Positions 36,022 through 46,361 of a stretch of 64,000 nt of DNA are shown here, in pieces. Below the pieces are notes generated by a model. The model saw only the letters and a program-made list of their open reading frames with translations. It ran no database searches and was not told the DNA's origin. The stretch comes from Apiospora phragmitis (taxonomy: Eukaryota > Ascomycota > Sordariomycetes > Amphisphaeriales > Apiosporaceae), in assembly GCA_038363925.1 (NCBI GenBank), contig JAQQWL010000004.1, positions 1,116,001-1,180,000 of the forward strand, given 5' to 3'. Both the position numbers and the translations under genes were made by a program. Position 1 is the stretch's first letter; each line of letters starts with the position of its first letter.

Positions 36022-36435
36022 CTAGACCAAAAGCTTCGCGCTCTTAATGGCTGCACCGAACTTGGCGCAGACGTTGTTGCCGGTGGAACTGCCCATCATG
36101 TTGCCCGAGGCGTTGGACTGGTCAAAGAAGTTGATCTGGGTGTTGTCCGAGTTGGAGCCGACGGAGATGGAGAAGGTGCCGCCGGTCGAGACGTTATAGA
36201 TGGGCTGGCCGCTGAGCAGATAGTAGGAGCCCTGCGACGAGCCGGAGCAGTCACCGGACGCGTGGAGCGTCAGCAGGGCGCCGGGGGCATCGAAGCCGGC
36301 CGTGACGATGCCGCCGATGTTGGCGGTCACGGCGCGGTTAGCATTGCTGTGGCTGGCGCTCTCGCCGCCGGTGGGAAGGCCGAGCACGGCGAGGCTGAAG
36401 AGGTTGAGGAACATGAAGAGGACTGCCTTGAACAT
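36022..36435 (-). CDS. small secreted protein, unknown function
   Basis: 137 residues from the ATG at 36435; an ATG at 36492 would add 19 residues that spoil the signal peptide. The N-terminus MFKAVLFMFLNLFSLAVLG is a good signal peptide. The mature part is rich in G, S, N and T, with two cysteines (DCSGS and NNVCAKFG) that could form one disulfide bond, and several N-glycosylation sequons (NVS, NAS). The composition suggests a beta-rich, extracellular protein. I do not recognise a family. It could be an effector-like or cell-wall protein; this is a guess. Confidence 0.65.
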   Translation of the reverse strand: MFKAVLFMFLNLFSLAVLGLPTGGESASHSNANRAVTANIGGIVTAGFDAPGALLTLHASGDCSGSSQGSYYLLSGQPIYNVSTGGTFSISVGSNSDNTQINFFDQSNASGNMMGSSTGNNVCAKFGAAIKSAKLLV

Positions 36436-38586
36436 CTTGGCGGTTGAGGAGGAATGGATCTTGAGAAGATGTAGTCTTGAGTTTGGCGACAAGAATGGAA
36501 AAAGAGAGAGCTTGGTGGTTCGCGCGGTGGTAACGACTGTGGAGGAATGTCAAAACCTCAAGTATTTATGTGGTTGGAGTTTAAGACATCGAGTTGCGAG
36601 CAACTGCAGTTATTGAAATGGAGGAGGTATCGAAGAAAATGACTTACGTTGCGGTCAAGAACCCCTGTTGAGATTGTTTTGATTAGAGTGGTTTGTGCGA
36701 GGCCATGTTATGGGGCGATGTTCTGGGATGTGTGACAGTAGAGGCTGCTTGATGATCTGTGGTCACTGGAGTAAGCTTTGATCACTGGGTCCTGGTTGGG
36801 GTTGCCTTGTCGATGGAGTTGAGAAAGGAAGGGATAGACAGATTTGTGGGAAGCAAGACCTTGCTTAAATAGGAGAATGTTGGAAAGAAGACAATTGAAT
36901 TCAAGAGACTATTGAATGAAATGCAGCTGCCATCTACCATTGGAACATGCATCGCTCCGTTTGCATCTTGACAGTTGGTTGACCTGATTGACGTTGGTTG
37001 AGTCAGATTGGCACTACACAACCCGCCCTGCATTCGCAAAGCATTCGCAGACAATTTGACAATCTCTGGGGTAGCATCATTATCAGTCCTGTTTGAATCA
37101 CCATACTGCGTGTCGTTGGGAATCCTGGTCAGAGAATTACACGTCCTATGCAAGTCTGATTGCTGACTGGTTAGGTGTGTTTCATTTCGGGACTCACAGG
37201 GTCTGCAAGGGTCTGAGAACATTGAAGGTCGTTGCCAAATACTTGGTGGGTTGGTGGGGCGCTTTCACCTCGTGCGAGGGAAGCTGCAAGGGACAAGGGT
37301 CGAGGGCGAGCTCAGCTTCCTCAAGTAGATGGGATTGCATTAGTGTGTGTGCTCGTCCGAGTGCAACACATGCACGTCACTGCTGCTGACTGCTTTGGCA
37401 GGTAGATCACCAGACTGCTAATACTGAATCTTTCTCGATCACGAGAAGTTAGAACAGGCGCTCGAAATCTTTGGTTCTGGGGAGCCTTGTAGTCGCGACG
37501 CCCAAGTTAGCCATTAATGAAAGTAATGGAACGAACGCATGCATCTACTCTTCTATATGTAGGTTAGGTGCGAAGCAAAATGCAATGCAAGGCAGCACGG
37601 CACTAATAAGAAAGCAGCCCCCTAGTCACCCCGGAATTGCCCCCAACGTCTAACCCTGAAACCAACGATCCAACTGCGAGATTGGCAGATTGGATGGGTT
37701 TCCGGCTACTGACCGTTACACTTCAGCTAATTTAGTTGTCCAACCTTATGGCAGGGCTACAAACGCTCCGCAGCCAATCAGCGTCACTGCCGAAAACCGC
37801 CACTATGGTAAGTTGGCACCAACGTCAATCTATTATCCCTTTGTGTTTGTTTGCGAGATTTGACAGGTGAGGCATGTTGAAAGACCCGGCAGGGTTTGGG
37901 AGGGCGACCTTTTAGTCAGAGAGACTTCATCGGGACCGAATGCGACCGACCGTAGCACCTGATGACGACAATCAAGATGTATTGAACGGCGCTTCACATC
38001 AAGGGCAACAGGGGTACTGACTCGCTGTGTGCTGGATGATAAACTATGCCTCGAGGCTAGTATTCGCGATGACAAAGGAAGTGCGCCTCGTGGTTTCAGG
38101 GCAGCGCCATCTGCAGATATGGGAAAACTAACTTCACTGCTGACTTTTCTTTGCATGCTACCTGAAACAGTCGTCGAATTGCAAAATGCTCCGAGCAAGT
38201 TTTCTGTTGAGCTAAGGTTGCCGAAGGGAATTTCGAGTTGCTCTCTTATGAGATAATTACCGCTTCTTCGCCGCTTTTTATTCTGATGTGGTTGTGATGA
38301 CAAATCTTCTAAGCCCCCTTCTCGAATAGGGATGTATATTGCAGCATCCCCTTTAATATTAACATATAATTTTAGCAATAAGTGAGGCGATTTTATCTCA
38401 ACGTACGTATAATATTTCGTTACCCAGGAAGAGGACATGTGTTTCATAGTGTTAGCTGCGATTATCATTGCGACGATGTGCATTTTTTTCTATCTCAGCC
38501 TCTTTTTTCCATCTCTCAGAGTGCTGAATGTTTCATCTCGGGGTCACAATAGTCCCCAGGGCACCCCTTGGCACTGCGAGCACTTT
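36436..38586. other. 2.1-kb stretch without supported gene
   Basis: Minus-strand frames at 36782-37222 (146 codons) and 37833-38483 (216 codons) are open, but they have no motifs, no splice context and irregular composition. I leave them uncalled. Confidence 0.4.
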
Positions 38587-38952
38587 CTAGTTGTCATCAG
38601 TGTCTTCCTTGTCCGCGTCATCAGAGGCTTGAAAATTCGGATTTCTTTCTGCGGCGACCACTGCGCGACACTCCTCCATGAAGCCTTTGATGGGCTGGCA
38701 CGAGAATCCCAAAGTGGTGATTCGGAGCTGCTTCTCTTGTCCCTCGCCGAAGGATTCATCGGGCATCTGGATGGCAAACGGGCGCCAGCCGCGAAGGAAC
38801 CAAACGTCCCGCATGTCGGGATAGTACTTCGTCTCGTCGGGGCCGCGATCCGTTTCGCCGAGGAGATATGGTGACCCGCCGGAGCCAGCGAGCAAGCGCC
38901 TACGGTCGCGGGGGGACAATGATATGGTCCATGACCCATCTGATGATGTCAT
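38587..38952 (-). pseudogene. fragment resembling BCS1 N-terminal domain
   Basis: 121 codons. The segment SPYLLGETDRG, DVWFLRGWRPFAIQMPDE, then QLRITTLGFSCQPIKGFMEE follows the pattern of the BCS1 N-terminal domain, which precedes the AAA ATPase module in mitochondrial BCS1-type chaperones and their many fungal relatives. No ATPase domain follows: the frame stops at 38587 and nothing AAA-like lies downstream. It starts where a LysM fragment on the other strand begins. I read it as a truncated gene piece. Confidence 0.45.
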
Positions 38953-38960
38953 GCAAAAGT

Positions 38961-39176
38961 TACCAGGTCAAGACGGACGACAACTGCGACAACCTCGCGG
39001 CCGAGTACAGCCTCACGAAACAGGATCTCGAGGACTTCAACAAAAACACTTGGGGCTGGAACGGCTGCAAGCTCCTGTTCGTAGACACCATCCTGTGCCT
39101 GAGCAAGGGTACGGCCCCTTTCCCCGCCCCCATCGCCAACGCCTTGTGTGGGCCCCAGCGACGTCAGTCTCCCTGA
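38961..39176 (+). pseudogene. LysM domain fragment (chitinase or effector type)
   Basis: The frame reads YQVKTDDNCDNLAAEYSLT, then FNKNTWGWNGC and ILCLSKGTAPFPAPI. This is the fungal LysM chitin-binding module with its usual cysteines, as found in subgroup C class V chitinases and LysM effectors. After the CGPQ segment (about 39155) the similarity stops and a stop codon follows at 39174-39176. No signal peptide or second module is present. It is a piece of a larger gene. Confidence 0.7.
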
Positions 39177-39333
39177 AGGCGATGGAAGAGGTGAAGAGGC
39201 GGCACAGGAGGGGCGAGGAGCTGAACAGGGAGTAGAGGCAGGTGATCAGCACCACCACGGCCCAGGGGCGGTGCTGGTGGTGGCGGGCGAGGAAGGCAGG
39301 GGCGCCGGCGGGATAGTTGGTGGCCGAAGGCAT
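39160..39333 (-). pseudogene. isolated first exon of a membrane protein
   Basis: From ATG 39333 the minus strand reads a hydrophilic start, then HRPWAVVVLITCLYSLFSSS and LLCRLFTSSIAFRE. This looks like the first helix of rhodopsin-type fungal membrane proteins. Past about 39160 the frame runs into the antisense of the LysM fragment, so the rest of the gene is missing. Weak support. Confidence 0.3.
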
Positions 39334-40541
39334 CTTGAGTTTTCTTTACCGAGCTGTGGTTGTTCGGTGTGGGTTGGGTCTCTGATGTTGGGAGGTTTGT
39401 ATTGAAGCGTGTGAGCATTGAATGAACAGATTGAGGTATTTGAACATAACATTATTGAGCCCTGTAATGTTGGCGAGAAAATGATTGGTTGTCCAACTGA
39501 TATAAGGCCTTATCATCGACGTCTTCATCAGGTCGGTATAAGAGAATCCAAAGACTAAATTTACTTCAAATTATCCTACAGCAATTAGAACTCCTGTCAT
39601 CCGATTTAAAGGTCGTATAAGTATGCCCCTGGCCGTGAAAGATCCAGTCAGTAATTCTCCTTCAGTTCTTTCTATCTTGTGGTCTCACAAATAACAGTCC
39701 CGTGAAATAGGAACTCAGTATGAATAACGAAGGTCGGGATCCTGAGTTAGTACCAGGAACATTACATAATCCTCAGTAAGGCTTCATTGCTTTACTGCTT
39801 CGCATTACTCATGGCTATTTGAGTAGTGATGATATACGCTGCTAAGTGCTTTCATATGTTGCCAGAAAGTCAACCATCTGGCTAGTACTCATCTTACATA
39901 GGAGAATCATCCAGAGTCGAACCCAAATAGCCTATAACTTCAGTAGTTGCTCATTATGACCATGGCCGTTTCTTGTTGTTATTGGCTTGGTATATAGTGC
40001 TACGATCATTCCTGTTTCCAGGCCGATTGAATGCCAGAACAGCTGTTAGCGTTGCATTTGCAGAGTGAACAGTAGAGAAAGCACTTGAAATATAGCCTTT
40101 GAACACGAAAGAGCAAAAGCATGAAAGCATGATATCAGATTCCATGTCCTATAACTAGCAGTAGTTGTCGAGGGACAGTGTGAGTACTGGAGCTGCACTT
40201 GGTTCAGGGCAGGGCATCCTTTACGTCGAAAGCTTTACTAGAACCTCAAAGATGTCATGGTATTAATACAATTTTACCAGGGCATCCAAGAAAGCCCAGC
40301 GTATAGATCTAGACAACAGTCTTTGTTGATTCCATTAGAGGTGTGGTTGGCTTTTGGCTGGTGACCTGCCTGCGCCACCCCCTGTATGCCCTTCTGTGGC
40401 TAGGACTGTGGCGCTCTTGCACAGTTTAGGCTAGCCAGGAGTTTATCTCAACTTCAACCCTCAGTACCAAATCCGCTCTGACACCAGTGAGATAATATTT
40501 CCAGTCCCACCCCCGGGCCTCGCGACACCCCGCGAAAAACC
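39334..40541. other. 1.2-kb stretch without gene
   Basis: Relatively AT-rich, with only very short frames. The right end should contain the promoter of the helix-turn-helix gene at 40542. Confidence 0.45.
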
Positions 40542-42194
40542 ATGGCCGCCAATCCTGCCAATCCCGATCAATACTATTCTCACCCAATCCACCGACTTGC
40601 AACATCACAACAATTCATCGCGCAAACACAGCCGCAACCTCAATCGCAACCACTGTTACCGCCAACGCATGATCCGACTGCTCCAGCGGCGGCCGACAGT
40701 AGCAATGGCGCAACTCCGGCGGCGCCAGGGCGAACCAATGCCATCGTAGTTCAAGAAGCGAATGGCGCTGGTAGGAGGACCAGGGCCGACGAATTCCGAC
40801 TCGAGGTGGAAGAGCGAACACGCAATGGCGAGAGCTGCGAGCAGATATCTGCCGCCTTGAACACCCGCGGCGTCCAGGTTACAGACAAGACCATAAGTCG
40901 TTGGAGGATTACATGGGGTCTGCGCAAACGGGTAATCTCTAATTCCCTCCCTTCACGGCGTCGCAACATTTCCTAGCTAGAAAAAGAAACTGACCGCGAT
41001 TGATTGTAGGCCGTTCGAAAGTCCACCAAGCCCCTCAAACCTGACCATTTGCGCCTCAACAACCAGATTCGCCAACAGCGTCGCAAGGCCGAGATCACAC
41101 GCATGTCGGAGCAAAACCTCACGCCCGAGGAGATTGCCACCATCATGGCCGGTCGTGGCATGAGCTTGAAGGATGGCGCCAAAACCATCCTCCGCCTGCA
41201 AACGGTTTGGAATCTGCGAGAGCTCGACCTGACGTCGCGGCAGAGGAACGCACGCCACAATGCTCAGCGCCAAGCCAAGAACCAACAGGAGAAGGAGTTC
41301 CTGCAGTATGCGCGGGAGTTGGGCCTCGACAACCCCGCGGAATGGGTTAAGCGCAAGATGAACGAGCCGCAGATTCTCGCGAAACGAAAAGACCAAACTA
41401 TGAAGCTTCTGACAGAATTGAACCCAGAACTGATTTCCGACTCACCAGGCCCTGATCGTGGCAGAAGATCAACCGGCGTGAACACCGCTTCTAATGCTGC
41501 GACGCAAAGCAGGCAAAAGCCCAATAGCCACGTTAACACTGGCGATACTTCTTCTGACGAAGAGTCCGTTAGCCCTGATGCGGCACTTCAAAATGCGACA
41601 AGGATAACACTGAGGTCGACACAGCGTGCTAACGTACCTGCTTCCCAGCCTACATTTGCCGACAATGAAGACGGCGATCCAGATGAATCCGACTTTGAAC
41701 CGGAGCCTGTTACGGCTCCTGTAGGCCAGCCCCTGCAAGCAAATGCTGTGCGACAACCCGCTACAACTTTTTATAACGAAAGTGATGACAACACTGAAAG
41801 CAACCTCCACTTCGGCCCAAATCTGCCCCAAGGTATAGATCATGACGATGACACAGGTTCGGAATCTGATGGTGGCGATGGGAGCGTAGAGCGTATGGAG
41901 ATAGACGCGTCTGGGCACCCAGCTCTACTGGCTGGATCCGCCTTGACTGGCTACGCCCATGCTGCCACAACCTTTACCCCTCCGTCCAGAGAGTTTGACG
42001 CACTTCACATCATGATCAACTCGGTCACTGCTTGCATCAATGCCGCCCAGGCTGCTCGAGATATGTTCGAGGCCAGGCTTGCGATGAGACCGACTGCGTC
42101 TAGCCTGACTGGCATGCTGCCTTCGGCGCAAGACGTAGAGGCTGCGCGATTTAAGCTGAAGGATGCCGCTAGGATGATACTTGAGACCCTTTGA
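40542..42194 (+). CDS. hypothetical protein with two helix-turn-helix-like repeats
   Basis: Exons 40542-40931 and 41010-42194 with a 78-base intron; 524 residues. A Q/P-rich N-terminus is followed by two similar modules. The first, near residues 82-130, reads ISAALNTRGVQVTDKTISRW...WGLR. The second, near 155-205, reads IATIMAGRGMSLKDGAKTIL...WNLR. Both share I..(hydrophobic)..RG(V/M).(V/L)......I.R....W.LR, which fits a homeodomain-like or Clr5-like DNA-binding helix-turn-helix. The middle (about 250-420) is acidic and low in complexity, as in activation regions, and the C-terminus is helical. A nuclear DNA-binding role is an inference. The frame is clean. Confidence 0.75.
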
Positions 42195-42919
42195 TTGCTC
42201 TCTGGGTAATGTTTGAATGTGTTGTACTAGAGAAAGCGGTAGAAGCAGAGTCCGATGTATTTCCAGGCTAACATTGTGATGCTGATGACGACTGTGACGT
42301 TGTCATAGGACGACTCTTGCATAGGATATCAAAAAGCATTGTGATGCCGTGATAGTTAGGGGTCAAAGATCCCTGGCTGGGTCTATTAAGCGTCTATTAT
42401 TTACCAATTACCACACCAATGCGAGTCTCGAGCAATGCAGGGAAGCGGTCCCCCCAAAACGGATACTAACCCCGCGCATCTCTATAAAACCCCCATTGAG
42501 TATCGACTCCAAAATTGGGCAAGGGGGGGGAGGGAGAAGGAAAGGAGAAGTGAAGAGCGTCAACTGCCCGGCTGTCTGGCTGCGCTGTTGGAAACTAACT
42601 TACACGAGCACATTGATTCAGTGTATGTTAATTAGCTCATGCGTAGAATAAACTGATCCCGCCTTAGCAAAAGTACATTTGAGCAGATACTTGTCTTAGC
42701 TGTTAGGACCTTATGCCTTGAGGAATGAGCTACACCCAAACTTTGTGAGGTAATGCCTTGTTCTTTGTTTTGTGTTTGGTGGTTACCTGCTCGTTTCGAT
42801 CAACGAAATTCTCGGCCCTATTTGCCACGATAGCAGACATTTCTGATTCGGTTCCTATCTTGGATGTTGTCAACTTCGTTAGCTCTATATACCAACGGAA
42901 GTGAGCTGCCAGCCTTGCG
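42195..42919. other. intergenic, no gene seen
   Basis: Contains a purine-rich run near 42520-42550 (GGGGGGGAGGGAGAAGG). No gene is supported. Confidence 0.45.
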
Positions 42920-43597
42920 ATGAATACTACAATAGACCCGCCTAGCGTCGATGCTACCACGGCCTGGCCGACCGTATCTTCTCCTGATATTATCTGCTAT
43001 CTTATACCCACATCGCTCATCGCCCGCCAATGCGTGGCCCTCCTGGGAAACGGACCCCATGCGGTCTCTAGGGACGTCATCGAGGGAGTGAAGGAGGACG
43101 ACAACTCAGCAACCCACGCCATAGCCCTGCGGCTGTCCTCGCGGTTGCAGGACCCCCTGCAAGGGTTCAAGTTCGGCCGCCACCCGACTCGCTGCGACAT
43201 CGCCTTCGGCGGCAAGGCGGTCGAGAAGGATCCCCTCGTCGGCTTGGAGCATTTCCGCATCTTTCTCGACGAGTCGGGCACGCTGGTGCTCCAGGACAAC
43301 TCGGCCTACGGGACCATGGTGGACCGGACCCTCCTCTTGCCTTCGGACGGGCGGCTCACGTCGGAAGCGTGCAATGCGCGGAACTCGAGACCCCTGAAGG
43401 ACGGATCCCAAATACTAGTTGACCTGTCGCCGCTGCGGAGTGTCCTGTCGTTCACAGTCCGGTTCCACCCGAAGAGGACGGACGAACATGCGGAGCTTTA
43501 TGAAAGCAATCTGAGAGCGTACCAAAACCGTAGTCTGGCCGCCTTGGCAATAGAAAACGCGAAGATTAAAAAGGTACCTTACGATACCAAAGTATGA
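42920..43597 (+). CDS. FHA-domain protein, probably truncated
   Basis: 225 residues from ATG 42920. The FHA domain spans about residues 70-155: FGRHPTRCDI, then LEHFRIFLDESGTLVLQDNS and AYGTMVD, which carry the conserved G-R, H, and N-S/G positions that bind phosphothreonine. In fungi this N-terminal layout usually precedes a serine/threonine kinase domain, but here the frame stops at 43597. Some protein-like sequence follows in other frames up to 43860, with no kinase motifs, and a transposon starts 550 bases downstream. I infer a truncated or decaying kinase gene; a short stand-alone FHA protein is the alternative. Confidence 0.65.
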   Translation: MNTTIDPPSVDATTAWPTVSSPDIICYLIPTSLIARQCVALLGNGPHAVSRDVIEGVKEDDNSATHAIALRLSSRLQDPLQGFKFGRHPTRCDIAFGGKAVEKDPLVGLEHFRIFLDESGTLVLQDNSAYGTMVDRTLLLPSDGRLTSEACNARNSRPLKDGSQILVDLSPLRSVLSFTVRFHPKRTDEHAELYESNLRAYQNRSLAALAIENAKIKKVPYDTKV

Positions 43598-44147
43598 TCA
43601 TCCAACTAGCATCCTTATTTCAGGGTATACATACTAACTGCCACAGTTTTGGGTTGCGTACTAGAAGAAGTGTTTATAGCTGCTTTTTCTTCTGTGGTTC
43701 TTTCTTGAGCTCTTGTAACACCAGGGAAAAGTTCCAGAACCAAAGACGGAGCGATCTGTTCTTCCGAAATGCAAGTGTATTACGAGGAAATGGGTTGAAC
43801 TATGGCGGGCAGATGATCCTCGAAGAAGAACTAGACATGACCAATATTATATGATTCTGGACAGAGTACCCTGTGCAATATAGTGCATGATAGTAGAGGT
43901 TCTAAAGGTTTAGCTAGCTTGAAGCAATAGTCACTCCTTAGTGAATACCTTCCTATTCAAAAAGCACACTGAGCCAAACAGGCCTTCAGACTATTCTCTA
44001 GCATGCACTGAAAATTCGACTTCCCAGGAGAGATGAACGGCTTCCCATAATATGCCTGTATAAGTCACCTGCAAAAACCGCCAATCAAGGAATATGCCGA
44101 GATGAGGGGTATGTCGACTTCCCGTAAGCTTACGCGACGAATAAATA
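43598..44147. other. spacer between FHA gene and transposon
   Basis: May hold degraded downstream parts of the FHA gene. The last two bases (44146-44147, TA) are the left target-site duplication of the element that follows. Confidence 0.4.
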
Positions 44148-44194
44148 AGCCAGCTGACGGTGCTACGGTTACCCCATACAACGGCGACCCTAAA
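44148..44194 (+). repeat. left terminal inverted repeat
   Basis: 47 bases beginning AGCCAGCTGACGGTGCTACG. It pairs with 46001-46048 with four transition differences and one single-base length difference in a C-run. Confidence 0.9.
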
Positions 44195-46000
44195 AACTAA
44201 TAATAATACTACATAATAATAATACGAATAATTTAATTAAAAATTAATATAAAATCCTAAAAACACCGTTTTAATCTCGAAACGCTTCTATAATATTCTT
44301 AATCTTAAATTTAGAGTTAGATTTAATTATAACGGCTTCCGGCGCCGACGATAAAGGAGTAACAGCCTAGGGTTTCGATATAACGCTATTTATTTCCCTC
44401 TTAACTACCATAGCATCTCGTATACGCGTAAACTTTTAGTTAAGGTTAAGTATTACTCTTTTCCTTTTTTTACCTCTTTTTTTTAAATTACTTTTTAAAA
44501 GTAACTTCTCGTGCTCTAGTTAACCGATCTAGCCGTTTAAAGTATCTAGATTCTTTTAAAGCTTCCGGAATAAAACCCGGCGCGTCGCGTTATTAAAAAT
44601 AATATTATTATCACTAAACGTATCCGCTAACTCTTTAATTTAGCGGCTAGTCGTAAGTATTAATAACGCTATAAAGAAGAATTATTTATTAAAAACGTCG
44701 AGGGGAGGCTTAAATAGTCTTGCCTCTACCTAGTCTTTTATCCTCCGGTTCTAGCTATTAAGAGGCTTATTAATATTGCGAAGAAATATACTAGTTACGG
44801 CTTAACCGCTAGTTATTATATACGGCCGAAAAGTAAACCTTTTAATTAGCTTATAATATTAAAAGAAGTCCCTCTTACTTATATTTATATTATTAAGCCT
44901 TATATAATATAAGGTTATTTTTAAATAGTAAATATCTTTTAATATATTAAAAGGATTAAAATCTAAGGGTTATAATAAGTATAACGAGTATATTAAAAAA
45001 AGAAAAGCTATATCTTATACTTTAAGCACGTTATAATAAAATCCTCGCTTACGTGGCTAGCGTAGCTATTTAAAATAATAAGCCGTTACTAGTCCTCGTT
45101 TTTAAGCTTTATATAAAGGATAAAGACCTCATTTAGCTACACTAGGGCCAGCTCCTTATTAGTCCAGCCTTTAGGGGATACCGTAAAGACTTAATCCTCT
45201 ATAACATTCGTTAGCGAGTCCTTTTTCCTCCGGAAACCATTACTGCTGGACCCATTAACCTTTAAATATAATAAGAGGAGGAGGCAAGGCTAGACTTAAA
45301 GCGTTGTTACATTCGACCGTAGAAGCTTATTCTCAGTTAAGGGAGTTTATAACTAATATTCTTTTTATTCTAATAAGTTTAATAATTATTATATTCGTTT
45401 TATAACCGAGCTAATTACCGATCTCGTCGACATTAAACCGAAACTCCGGAGGGATCGATTCTAAAATAAGATTATTAAGCCGCTCGAAAAACTTAATAAA
45501 TTTCTCTATAAAAATTACGTTAAGCTTTAAAAAATTTATCCTCTTAAAAAGAGTAACACCGATAAATAAATAATAAGTAATACTTACCGAGTATTATATT
45601 AATTTCGTTAATTTAAAAAATCCGTTAAGCGAATATTTAAAAAATAACGTACGCTAGTAAACAGCTTAGATTATACTACGTAAAGCATTAAGTCACGATT
45701 TAAAACTCTTCCGCTATTATTAAAGCTTAGAAAAACTTATTCCGTTATTTTATAATTTTACGGCCGTAAATCCGAGCCCTTAGAGTTATTTCAAGGATAT
45801 TATACTTCTTAGCGGCTTATTTTATTAACGAGCTATTTATAATATTTTAAATCGCGCGTTATAATACTAACTCGTTAAGTTTACAGCCTATCGGAAAAAA
45901 AAAAAGAGAAAAAAAGATAGTATTATTTAATTAACTATAAATCAAAAGCTAACTAGTTTATATACTGATTTATATATAGTACTGTCAAGGGCTATCTAAA

Positions 46001-46048
46001 TTTAGGGGTCGCCGTTACATGAGGTGACCGTAGCACCGTCAGCTGGCT
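46001..46048 (-). repeat. right terminal inverted repeat
   Basis: 48 bases; read on the minus strand it begins AGCCAGCTGACGGTGCTACG, like the left end. It is followed by the TA duplication. Confidence 0.9.
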
Positions 46049-46361
46049 TACGGCGTATGTATGAAATATCGTCTCATGAGATCTGACACCCTTGGCACCG
46101 CCCACGCTCCCTTTAATTTCGATACCTTCTGATCCTGTTTATTAAAATATTGCTCTTTAAGCATTTTAATATGTGCAACTGTGTGGCACGATCCGTCATA
46201 ACAATGAGAATAGGGGATTTCACTATAGCTGCTGCGGAGCTACTAACTGCAGAGGCCACTGTTTACCCTATAGCCACTATATGCGTGAGCTGTCAGGCGA
46301 TTAATCTCCTAAATCTGCTTGTATAGATTACAGGACAAGCTACTGATTTACTCTTACAGTG

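Larger units (their letters stand above)
44148..46048 (-). mobile_element. Fot1/pogo-type DNA transposon, RIP-mutated
   Basis: The element is 1,901 bp, flanked by TA on both sides (44146-44147 and 46049-46050), with terminal inverted repeats of about 48 bases. Size, TA target and repeat length match Fot1-like members of the Tc1/mariner-pogo superfamily. The interior is extremely AT-rich, with stops in all frames, against GC-rich flanks. On the minus strand a relic of the transposase catalytic start is readable near 45421-45450 (FRFNVDEIG), followed by a relic of LPPPLIIFKG near 45260, so the transposase ran leftward. The TIR mismatches are all transitions, as expected for RIP. The element is dead but structurally complete. 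Confidence 0.9.

Noticed and set aside
36782..37222. 146-codon minus-strand open frame
   Set aside because: No recognisable domain and no supporting splice or start context.
37833..38483. 216-codon minus-strand open frame
   Set aside because: No motif, no homology pattern, irregular composition; probably chance.
44148..46048. AT-rich region as a centromere or replication origin
   Set aside because: Inverted ends, TA duplication and transposase relics explain it fully as a RIP-mutated transposon.
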